This document shows positions 9,799-20,200 of a DNA stretch of 35,777 bases, piece by piece. Under the pieces are notes generated by a model, which did no database searches, was not told where the DNA came from, and saw nothing but the letters and a program-made list of their open reading frames with translations. A program made the position numbers and the translations under genes. This DNA is from Parachlorella kessleri (lineage: Eukaryota > Chlorophyta > Trebouxiophyceae > Chlorellales > Chlorellaceae). The stretch covers positions 1 to 35,777 of the forward strand of contig BBXU01000420.1 of the NCBI GenBank assembly GCA_001598975.1, in the 5' to 3' direction. Within the stretch, counting starts at the first letter, position 1. Every line of letters begins with the position of its first letter.

Positions 9799-12351
9799 TC
9801 ATAGCTCTTGCACCAGAGGTCCACTCGCATGCCCACCGGCGGGCTCAGCACTACCAGCTAACAAGTCAGTTCGGCCCACACCAGGCATCTCCACACTGCC
9901 TGCTTTGCCTCCACCTTGCAAAACGCTAAGGTGCTTCTCAGCCTCGGTGCTAGCCGCCAGCGCCAGCAGGCCGTACGCCTCCTGTGGCTGCTCGTTGGCC
10001 CAAGAAAGGAAGAACAGCAGCTTGCGCTCGGCGGCAACCAGCTTGCGCTGCAGCCGCTTCGCATCCTGCATTGTAGTGAGCAGCAAAAACTTAGCAGACG
10101 GCAGCCTGGGTCACCCATCCTAACGAACAGGTGCACAGCTAGGGATAATAGACAGGTAAGCAAGACCTGGAGATGAGCAGTAAGTTGAGTTAGTGTCTCC
10201 CGGAGGTGGCCTGCCCGGTAGAAGCAATGCCACCCTCGAACTGCTGTGTAGTACGAATTCAGCAGTTTGCATGCAGCCCCTAGCAACCTGCAACTGTCAA
10301 AAGTCACCTTAGTGGCAGCACCACTCCCACCCAGCCATGCCGGCCCGTCCTCTAGCTGCCGCCTGGCTGCCTCCAGGAGCCGAGAAAGGTCCATGAGGGC
10401 TGTGACCACCACAGCCCTCCCCAGCTGGAGAACTGCTATCACATCTGTCAACACTGCTACGGCCGCCCGCTGCTGCTGCCGGGTGCCGGCAGGGGGCCTA
10501 CAAGCCCGGCTGCACCATGGAGAAAGGTGAAGGTCAGGAGCAACAGGGACTGTACTACAAGTTAGAAAAAGGGTATGCCCCACTCTTACACATGTGCATG
10601 CTCACACGGGTCACCAGGGGAGTGGGGAAAGCATCCCACGTTTCCACAGTCCCACAGGGTACTGTGCAAGCACCTCCTAAGCTTCATCTTGAAGCCGGGA
10701 CTGCCAACTACCGTTAGTCGCCTCTCCAGCAGACGCACCTAATGCTGTCTAGGAGCACGGATGCGGCAGTGGGGCTGCTGGCTTCCATGCCCACTGAGGG
10801 CCCTTGAGCGCCTGCAGCTGCTGCTAGCACTCCAGACAGTGCAAAGACCAAGTCCGCTGCCTCCGAGGGGTCAGCTGTGTAGTCCCCGTTGTAGAGCCGC
10901 AGCACGTAGCAGTAGGCGTACAACAAGTCTAGCAGGTGGTACTGTAAGAGTGGTGACGGCCGCGACTTGGTGAGCGCGGCCAGGGGTGGGAGAGGCTTGC
11001 TTGGCGGCGGCGGCAGGGCTGAAGCGCCAGAGGCTGTTGCCAGCGCCGGCTCAGCTGCGCCTGCAGGGAAGAGCAAGCTATGCCTGATGCATAGGTGACA
11101 CTGCTCCAACCATCAAACATGCGGTTGAAGGAGGTCGTCACTGTGCACACACATCGCCGGCGCAACCCACGCTGGCACTGAGGGGCTTGTAAGAAGAGAG
11201 CCGTGTCAGCCGGGCTGTAGCTCAACAGGCAGTGCATGCCAGCGCATGCAGCCAGACCGCTTACTACCTGCTGCCTCCGCAAGGGGTGCCACCAGGCTGG
11301 ACCCTCCATCTCCAAGTTCTAGCTCTGCTGCCTCCGCGGAGAGCCACCAGGGCTGCCAGGGCTGCACCACTTCGCTCACTGCACCAGCAGCTACTTCCCT
11401 GCAGGGCACAGAGGCACAGATGCCCTACGTGGCCAAAAACACAGCAAAGGAGGTTGAGCCTAAGAGAAGCATCCCCGCCCCACACCGCCTCGGCCTCACA
11501 GGCACAGGCAGGAAGTGCGGATACTCATAGACCCGGCAGGTGACCTACCTGGCTGGGGTTCCAAAACTGCAGGCGATTTGAATTGATAGGTACATTGACA
11601 AGGAGGTGGCTCATCCAAGGCCTGGTGCGACTCGTCCAAACAGGGGCACCCCCTATACAAAGCCCACCTGTGAAATGCCTGCAGCTCTTCAGGGGTCAAG
11701 TCAGCAGCTGTGACTTCCTGACCAGCCTCCAACTGCAAGAGGCAATGAAAACAGACAAGGGCTGTTGCTAGTTGTGCAGGCGTAGCCATTGTGGTGGCAA
11801 ACTTGTGACAGCTCAACCACGTGCCTTCCGCGCCAGCTGCTGGATTGTCTGCTGAGACAGCTGCCCTTGTGCCTCGTCCTCACTGCTGCTGTTGGCACCA
11901 CTATGCACATCGTCATCTAGCTTCTGTTCATGAAGCTTCTGGAGTATGTCAAGCATCCGCTGCTTCTCAGCATCGCTCGCAGTTATGCTCCTGAGCTCTG
12001 CAGTTGTGCTGTCCCTGCAGCAACACAAAGTCCAAGATCTAAGGTGTGACCAACAGCACGTATGGTAATCGCCCAGGCCTAGCTTGAAACTTGCCTGTAG
12101 AAGCCTTCTGTACAGCGGTCTGAGTGTTGTTTGTAGCAGTCGAGCGAGCAGTACTGGACGTTGCACCGGGGACAGATGTACTTTGAGCGTTTCAAGTGGC
12201 ACCTGCAAAAGGTCAGTGCAGCGCTGACTGACTGGATTGCTACAGCAGTTCTTGGCACAACGTACGCAGGCATCGCAGGTAACTGCTTTCTCATGGTCAC
12301 AGGCAACGCTTACACGCCACAGAGCGCAGGTGGAGGGGTGGGCTGTGCCAT
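9799..12351 (-). CDS. ZNHIT2: HIT-type zinc-finger protein, ZNHIT2-like
   Basis: ZNHIT2 is a co-factor of the R2TP/HSP90 system and is linked to assembly of the U5 snRNP of the spliceosome. Exons: 12351-12314, 12202-12095, 12014-11825, 11732-11668, 11398-11268, 11060-10739, 10497-10308, 10065-9799. All phases agree and give 436 aa, close to animal ZNHIT2 (about 400). The zinc finger is residues 11-43: CGVC, YICPRC, YCSLDCYKQH and a final C43, giving eight ligands Cys11, 14, 23, 26, 31, 35, His39 and Cys43. Downstream family hallmarks are DLTPEELQAFHR, VQPWQPWWLSAEAAELEL, LLQYHLLDLLYAYCYVLRLY followed by NGDY, and KLLFFLSWANEQ near the C-terminus. Introns 2 (12015-12094) and 3 (11733-11824) need GC donors. 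The first exon is only 38 bases and ends inside the zinc finger. Family call is secure; function is taken from animal and yeast work. Confidence 0.88.
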
Positions 12352-12670
12352 ATTGCAACTGTAGAAGGGAGTTTTCCTTTCAGTTTTAATACGTACTACA
12401 CCCGCTATGGCAAGCAAGCGTCCAAGGCATCATGACATGCAAGAGTGAGATGGTGTTAGAGGATATGAAGCTCATGAGAAATATAAGATTGTGCTTATGC
12501 ATACGTCAAGGATGCATATGCTAGTCTCCATGGTGAGTCCCTGCAACACCCGAGGACGCGCCGTTGGCCAGCAGGGCAACGCAGGGGCGGAGAGTCCTAG
12601 AACATAGAGCAGCAGACATGATGACGCACTCATTGTGAAGCTTTCGCTTAGTTAACGTCCTGGGCTGGCC
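12352..12670. promoter_or_regulatory. Divergent intergenic region between ZNHIT2 and DA1-like genes
   Basis: About 320 bases separate the two opposing start codons, so both 5' untranslated regions and promoters must fit here. A bidirectional promoter is likely. No specific element was recognised. Confidence 0.45.
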
Positions 12671-15600
12671 ATGCAGCAACCTCACCTGCTAGACGATGAC
12701 TTGCAGCTCGCTCTAGCTTTGTCAATATCGGAAGCGGAGGCTAAGTCAAGTGGCACGGGGCAGGTGACATTCAGTGTGCACGTTGGCAAGGCTGTTACTT
12801 CGGTGCTGGTTGGGCCGCGGAGCCATGCCATGACTTTGCAACGCTTTCTCAGCAAACGCGCCTCTTGCTGTGCAGGGCCAAGGAGTGGCAGCAGGACCAC
12901 CAGCAGCAGCCACTTACAGGCCTACTTCAGGGCCTGAGGCTGGATGGTTGGAGAACCAGCGCAGTAGAGAGCCAGGGCTGGGGGAGCAGCTGGGTCGCCT
13001 TGCCAATGACCTTGCTTCGGGTATCAAGCAAGTATTGCAGATCTCGCCAAAAGACCGCGATGGGGACAGGGCGGATTCCTCGCAGCCTCCCCTCCTAGGC
13101 CCAGGCACGACTGGCAGCTACCCACAGCTTGCTGCACCTGCTGGCAACAGCACAGCGGCAGACGATGAAGCCTTAGCAAGGGCACTCCAGGAGCAGTTTG
13201 ACCTGGAAGAGGAAAGGCAGCGCCAGCAACAGCTGCAACCACCTGCCACTACGCCTGTCACAGCTTCTGGGGCGAACTCGCGGCGCCCTGCTTCGATTCC
13301 TGATGGTGCTCCCAACGGCAGCAGGGGTTCCCTCTTTAGTGCCTCGCCACCAGCGCCACCAATGCAGCCACAGGTGTACCCAGTGCCAGCTGGCCCTGGA
13401 GCGTGCGCTGGGTGTGGTCAGCCGCTGATGGGCCTGACATCTTTCTTTGGAGGCGGCGGCCGCTATGTCACCGCCCTGGGCCGCAGCTGGTAGGTGGCCT
13501 GTACTACATGCCTGAAGGCCACTGGTGCACGCAGGATTTTCAGGTTGACATCCCGCACCTGCTCTCTCGCTATATATCAAGCAGCTTGCATGGAAGGGAG
13601 GCTTCCTTGTGCTGCTGCTCTGTGAACCCTTTCTCGCCTGCTGAGTTGCAGGCACCCATCGTGCTTCTGCTGTGCTGCTTGTCGCCAGCCCCTGGCTACC
13701 GGGAGCGGAGTGCAGTTTAGCATTGGGAGCCAGGATGGCCTGCCCTACCATGCGCAATGCCATAAGCAGCGCTTCCACCCACGCTGCCGGGTGTGCGGCG
13801 GCTTCGTCCCTACGCAGGTGGGCAGGGGGGTTGTTTGCTTTGAGGTGTAGTACTCCTATCTTCTGTCGGGTGACGGGGTGGAGTAGTGGTATATTGCAGT
13901 GCTCGCTTCGGTCAGCAAGTATATTTGCAGTGCTCGCCTGGTCGGCAAGTATATTGCAGTGCTCGCTTTGGTCAGCAAGTGCCCACATCATCGCCGAGAC
14001 GCTTGCAAACGGTGGCATACAGCGCTTGTGACTTTTAGGGACACAGCGCCGCAGTAAGTTGCTTGTGAGCGAAGACCCGGTGCTCCTTGCCATGCAGGGT
14101 AACAACCAGGTAGTGTGGAGTGAGACTCCTTTCTGGAAGGATAAGTTCTGCCCTCGTCACAATGAGGATGGCACCAAGCGCTGCACGGGCTGCACACGGC
14201 CGCAGCCGCACGGTGAGTCAGCCTGGCTGACTACACATGGGCCTAGGGGTGCGGCACAGTGACATGCGCTGCTGGCAGTGTATCTATCGCTATCCTGCTC
14301 AGTGTGTTCCAGCCAGGTTGAGAAGGTTCATGGGGGGTTGCTGGGGCCTGGTGCTGCTGAGGCCCGCGGGGGATACAGGGGAGTCTTCATCGGTAGGACT
14401 TTGTAAACTATCCACAAGCGCTTGCCTCCTGCATGCATTGCCCACCCTCTCCTCCTCCCGGGGCTGCAGGCGAGCAGTGGGTCGACCTGGATGACGGGCG
14501 TGCTGTGTGCCTCGAGTGCCTCGACACCCTGGTTGCCGACACGGCCGACTGCCAGCCGCTGTGGGACGCTGTGCTGCGCTTCTACGTGGACATGGGCATG
14601 CCGCTCCCCCACCGGCCGCCCATGCACCTGGTGGAAAGCGGGGCGCTCAACCTGGCAGGTGGGGCGGGTATGGAAGGTTTGAGGCGGGTGCCCTCCTCTT
14701 CGTGAGCTCTGCCCCTGTAACGTTGGTAGCCTTGAAAGTATGTTCTGGAGCATTGAGGGTGGCAGGATGGCCTGACGTTCGCTTGTTGTGCAGCATCTGC
14801 CCCCCAATGGCCCTATGGAGGCGCAGGGGCAGTTGGTTGATGCCTCACTGCGTTGGTCCAAAACTGGCCTGGGTGCCTCACATTCAAGAGTGCTGGGACC
14901 TGCTGCAGAGCGGAGCGAAACTTACGGGCAGGGCCGCCAGGGTCCCGTGTTCCACACCCGGGGCCTGTGCATCACCGAGGAGCATGCCACCTTCCAGACA
15001 GTGACGCGCGTGCGCCGCACCGGCGGCGAGGGGAGGGGTGGCGGTGGGCTGCTGGGTGGCGTGCTGCCCGGCGGCTACAGCCTGGAACCCCACACAGTGC
15101 AGCTGGGCCCCGCCCGGGCCGAGGTTACCGCCATTCTGGTAGGTGTCGTGGTCTAAGCCATGACTAAGGCCGGGGCATTGCCCTTGCGCCAGGAGGGTTG
15201 CAGGTCTGGACCATAACACTCGGACGGCATGCATTGTACCTAGTAGCAGATCCCATGGCTAACTGCGTTCGACGCCAGAATCTGAGAGGACCCTTGCCAT
15301 GCCAGGTAGTCCCTCCCCTCGCCTCCGGTGCCTGCAGGTGCTGTTTGGCCTCCCCTGGCTGCTCACCGGCAGCATCCTGGCGCACGAGGTGATGCACGCG
15401 TGGCTGCGGCTCAGCGGCTACCCGCGGCTGCCCCAGAAGGTGGAGGAGGGCATGTGCCAGGTGGGCGGGGGGGTGGGGGATGACTGAGGCCGGGCTAGCT
15501 GGCAGGGTCCCTACCGACAAGAACCCCTCCCTGCTCCTGGCTTGGGGGTGGTCTCCCCTGGTAGAACCCATGGCTTGAACGGCAATCGCATAGGCAGTCC

Positions 15601-16265
15601 AGGGGGCACGCATATGGCAAGTCAGGATTGTCACCCGACGGCGTGCATGCTTGGGTATCGTGTTACTGAAGCGTGTTTGTTTCTGGCAACTGCACTCATG
15701 CTGTTTGCAGTTGATGGCCCTGCTGTGGCTGGAGAAGCAGCATCCCAAGGAGGTGAGGGCCGTTCTTGCCGGCGGGGTTTGAATGAGATGCTGGCAAAGG
15801 GTGGTTGAGCAGTGCAGCCTTGAAGCTGTGCAGCCCAGTACTGGCTGGCCTTTGGTCTGTCTATAGTTGCTCTCAGGAGATGCTTAAAGAGAGGGGTCAA
15901 CCAGCCGTGTGCCCTTCTCTGGCTGAATATCTATTTAGCTACCCACTGCCCCTGAGGTGCTTGCGAGGTTCAGGAGCCCCCGACAGCAGGTTGCTAGGAA
16001 TCAGCCGTCAGCGCTGAGAGCACAGGATGCCAGGTATCAATTCTGTGCTTGCCCCGCCCCGCTGACGATTACTCTCTTACTGTGTGTCTCTTGTTTGCAG
16101 GGCAGCTACGAGGAGCGGCTGGCGTCCTTCCTGGCCAACCAGATACGCACCGACCCCAGCGAGGTGTACGGAGAGGGGTTTAGGGATGCGCTAGAGGCCT
16201 TCCAGCGCTTTGGCCTGCAGACGCTGCTGGCACACCTGCGCCAGGCGGGGCGGCTGCCCAGCTAG
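12671..16265 (+). CDS. DA1-family ubiquitin-binding LIM peptidase
   Basis: In land plants DA1 is a ubiquitin-activated metallopeptidase that limits organ growth by cleaving regulators. Exons: 12671-12763, 12876-13489, 13652-13817, 14098-14212, 14470-14658, 14909-15138, 15338-15460, 15711-15752, 16101-16265. Phases agree throughout, giving 578 aa, near plant DA1 (about 530). A ubiquitin-interacting motif lies at the N-terminus ([15 protein letters not shown]), and a weaker one near residue 130 ([18 protein letters not shown]). The LIM domain begins CAGCGQPL and continues across an intron as [15 protein letters not shown], then [21 protein letters not shown] second Cys/His set follows ([22 protein letters not shown]). 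The peptidase region has [30 protein letters not shown] and VEEGMCQ. HEVMH (485-489) is the zinc HExxH motif and the Glu in VEEG a likely third ligand. All catalytic residues are present, so it should be active. Exon 6 start was chosen by phase and by similarity to plant DA1. Confidence 0.9.
13889..13978 (+). repeat. Three tandem copies of a 30-bp unit in an intron of the DA1-like gene
   Basis: Three head-to-tail 30-bp copies, 13889-13918, 13919-13948 and 13949-13978, differ at a few positions each. They lie within intron 3 (13818-14097). Each contains an acceptor-like TTGCAG and a donor-like AAGTAT at the copy boundary. Confidence 0.85.
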
Positions 16266-17281
16266 GACGGCAGGGTGGGGCAGGGCGGTACTGCCTGATA
16301 GGGGCACTGTAGCAGGGAGAGTTGTTGGTGCAGCTGGGGTGCACATATTCACGGGAGAGGGTGTTAGACTTAGGCAGAGTGTTAGACTTGGGCAGAGCCT
16401 TGCAGGGGTGTGAGGGGCAGTAGGTGTGGTGCTAGGTAGCTAACTAGCTGGCCGGCCACCTTGTAGGTAGGCTATATGTGCCATTGCAGCAAGACAACAG
16501 CAGACTAGCAGGCCTCCCTGATGGTACCTTGTTTGTATTAGTATGGTAATTGTTCGTGCGAGTAAGCCACTTCTCTGTACATCTCCTCTGCACATCTGTG
16601 AAGTGGACCTCTGGTAATGATAGACCAGGGGTTCATTTTCGTCAAGTTGGTGCGCAATTCTTCCTGCCGACAAATCGTTCACGGCAGTATATATGACTGG
16701 CAGCACACTAACAAAGCGTATGCCTTCAAAACATATATCCAGTCACTGTCAAGTTGCAGTGTTGTATTATATGTGGCCTTTACATGATAAGCAATCTCAT
16801 GAATCAGCTTGCTTTGCAGGTTACGTAACCTCTGAAGGGAGTAAAACCACCTCTTTATCAAGCGCAGCTACCACAGATCTACTAAGCAACACTGTCCTAT
16901 CGAAAACAGAGATGCCCTGGGGAAAAAACGTAAGGAGTTCGTAGGCACCAATACTGACTAGTCAAAGACGCACCAGGATGTGCAAACCCAACACACCTGC
17001 CAAGCACGTAGCACAGCCACCTGCGAGCTGAGGGTACAGCTTTTGAAGCCTCTACATAGGGCGTCCCTCGTGAAACATCATCAGGATACCATCCACAGCC
17101 AGCACTGAACAAAGCGCTGCACAGCAGACGCCCGAACTAGGAAAATCGCGCCCACTTGCCAAGCATTTCCGCCCAAACACAAGTGCACCACGTCATCCAT
17201 CCTCCCCTGGTCCCGTGTCATTCGCAAAACCTCCACTAGGAAGACAGCAGCAAGCTCTGAAGCGCAGCCAGCCAGGCACTA
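16266..17281. other. Convergent intergenic gap of about 1 kb
   Basis: This separates the stops of the DA1-like gene and the organellar polymerase gene. It is AT-richer than the genes and carries the 18-bp duplication. I see no coding exon or RNA gene. Both 3' untranslated regions must lie here. Confidence 0.45.
16361..16396 (+). repeat. 18-bp tandem duplication in the 3' region of the DA1-like gene
   Basis: Two copies of GTGTTAGACTTAGGCAGA, the second with one A-to-G change, lie about 100 bases after the stop codon. No function is evident. Confidence 0.8.
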
Positions 17282-20200
17282 CTACTTGGCCTCGTACCAG
17301 GTGTCCGCAAACTTGCAGTCCACCACCAGGTCCACGCGCAGGGGCTTGTCGGTGGAGGCGTTGAAGGGGGAGCGCATGCACTCGATCACGCGCCGCCGCG
17401 CCGCCTCGGCGTGCTCGCGGGGGCCCTCCAGGATCACCTCGTCGTGCACCTGCACCAGCGCAAGGGTGGCGAGGAAGACAGCAGGCAGGCAGGCTGTCAG
17501 CCTGGGGGTTGGAGCATGTGAAGCCAATAACAAGGCCCCTGCAGCGGCACCCACGCTGGCACCTGAACAACAAGAGTTGTGCAGGGTCAAATGAAGCAAA
17601 ACAGCCTGACGCCCGCAGCTTGCACTGTGCTGCCAACAAGTAGCAACCGACCATACATGCGGGGAAGGTCCGCTCCATGACAAGACCCTTGCTGCTGCCC
17701 ACTGGCCGGCCCAGCGTCTAGTTTAGTCGCACCTGCAGCAGCAGCTTATACCCCAGCGCGGCCAGCTCGGGATCCGAGTTGATCCTCAGCATGGCCGCCA
17801 TGGCCACGTCAGCAGCGCTGCCCTGGATGGGCGTGTTAATGGCAGCGCGCAGGGCATGCGAGCTGGCTGCCCTGTTCTTGCTGCGCGCGTCGGGCAGCTG
17901 CCGCCGGCGGCCCAGCAGGGTGCACACGTAGCCCAGGGTGACCGCCTCCTCGCGCCGCGCGCGCTGCCAGTCCCGCACCTGCACCACACGCATGCACGCG
18001 TTGCAGGGGCACGTTGCAGGGGCGGCAGGGCAACCTCACTGGGCAGCACCATAGCAAGGTGCTTGCCAGTCGTGCTTGGTGTCAAGCCTGGGGACGACTG
18101 CAGTAGTATACAAAGTAACATACAAAGTAACACCCACATACAAGGCGCACCAGCGCTGGTTGCCCTGCAAGCCTAGGCTTCCCATGACCATACCCGAGAC
18201 CATGAGGGCTTCATGGATACCTCCATGGGATACACATACACACATCATGATGGCGGGCGCACCTGCCAACGGTCAGAGTACCAGCGGTTCACGGTCTCCT
18301 CCGCCTCCTTGATGTCCACGCCCCAGTCCTTGGACAGGCCGTGGGCCGTCTTGCCGTATGCAATCGAGAAGTTGAGGACCTGCAGGCAGGCAGGTGGGTA
18401 GTGGTGGTGAACTCTGATGCCACTTGTTACCTAACCCCATGTGCTTGTGGGTGCTAGCCCAGCTGCAAGCCCACCAACAAGCCAGCCGACAGCGCAGCAC
18501 AGCCGGCCCCGCGAGCGGGGTGGTTGTAAGGGTGAGGCTGACGCGCATCGTAGCAACACTGGCTCAGCCCGGAAGCAGCAACAGTGCAACCTGGACTGGC
18601 CGCCTCAGGGGCAGAACACAGCACAGCACAGCATGCAGCCCGCGCCCTACCTTGGCCTTGCGTCGCTCGGACGCAAACATGTCCTTCAGCAGCGGCACGG
18701 GCGGCGGCTCGTCGCCGCTCTCGCCGCCCTTCCACTCCAGCAGGCACTTGCCTGCACACAACGCCCGCAAACCGCACCGTCAGGCTGGCTGCTGTCGAGA
18801 GGACTCCTATCGCAAAGAGAGCCAGCAGCACGCCTGTCTGACCCCAAGCCTCATACCCAACAAGGGACAAAGGGTCAGCAGACCTGGTGGCCAACGCACC
18901 AAGCACAATCTACTGGTGCTTCCCCCTGGGTACCTCACTCGGCAGCCGCAGCCCACACCAGCATCGCCGGCCCGCTCTCTCTGCCCAAGAACCCACCCGC
19001 AGCAATGGCCTCCTTGATGTGGTCGTACATGCCCAGCGCCGTCCGCGAGTGGAAGTCCCCGCCCAGCTCAAACGCCTCGATCATGGACGTGCAGTTGGCC
19101 ATGTGTGCCAGGATGCGCAGCTCCAGCTGGCCATAGTCGGCCACCACCAGGGTCTTGCCCGCGGCCACGTCAGCGGTGAACGCCTTGCGGACCTGCGGCG
19201 CCGGCGGCGGCGGGGCGGAGGCTGTCGAGATGCCACATGGAAGCGGTGTCAGAGCCGCGTGGCCGGCAACCGCAAGGGCCTGATACACCCTCACTGCATA
19301 GCTGGCTGGATACCATCCAGCCCGTCATCATGCAGTGCTGCAAAATTTGCAGCTGACCAGAAAGTGACAGCCACGACCCCGGCAAGTACACCCTGCAGGC
19401 AGGACGTCACTCCTGCCCAACCACTCAGCAACCTATCCTGACGCGCCGCCGCCGCGGCCGCCCGCGCGCCCACCTTGTATCTGTCCTTCTCCAGGGCGGG
19501 CTGGTTCTGCAGGTTGGGGCGCCGCGCGCTCAGCCGCCCCGTCTCAGTGTTGATGTTGAGAGAGCAGTGCACGCGCGGGACCCCGGCGGGGTCCGGCTTG
19601 CTGATAGCGTCGGACTGGAGCGGGATGATGAAGTTACTGAGCAGCGTGTCGATGGCGCTCACGTCCACCAGGGCATCGACTGCACACAGGCGTGAGCAGA
19701 GGTAGGCAGGCAGGTGGTCAGGGGTGGGGACAAGGAGGCTCGCCGGGTACCCTGGCAAGATGGCACATGGGCACGCAGGGAAGCAGGCACAGGTGGAAGC
19801 AAAGCGTCAACCGTACCCACTAGCCATGACGGGGTGGGGTGCAGTCCGTTGCAGTCGTCAACAAGGCCACTAGTAGGCAGCAGTTCAGGCACCCGCCTAG
19901 CAATGTGCCCCACTCAATAGCAGGTCTCCAGCCAGCAGTGTGACACAGCCCCTGCCAGCATGCCTGAGAAAGCCACGTGTGCCATGTATGACACCTGCGC
20001 ATGGGCAGGGTGCTCTGGCAGGCTACTCAACACACCCTGCCTCACCTGCTGCACACGCTCTGAGCCCGGCCACGGCGGTCCCAAAGTGTGCGTACAGCTT
20101 GCCGTAGCCCTTCTCAGCCGCCTCGCGCTCCAGGTCAGCGGGGGTGCGCGGCAGCACCGCCTGCAGCGCTCGGGAGGCACAGGGGGCCCAATAGCTTCAA

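Noticed and set aside
13889..13978. CRISPR-like array
   Set aside because: Three head-to-tail copies with no spacers in a eukaryotic intron; it is a minisatellite.
13173..14105. 310-codon open frame on the minus strand
   Set aside because: It is antisense to the LIM-coding exons of the DA1-like gene, includes the intronic tandem repeat, and shows no motif.
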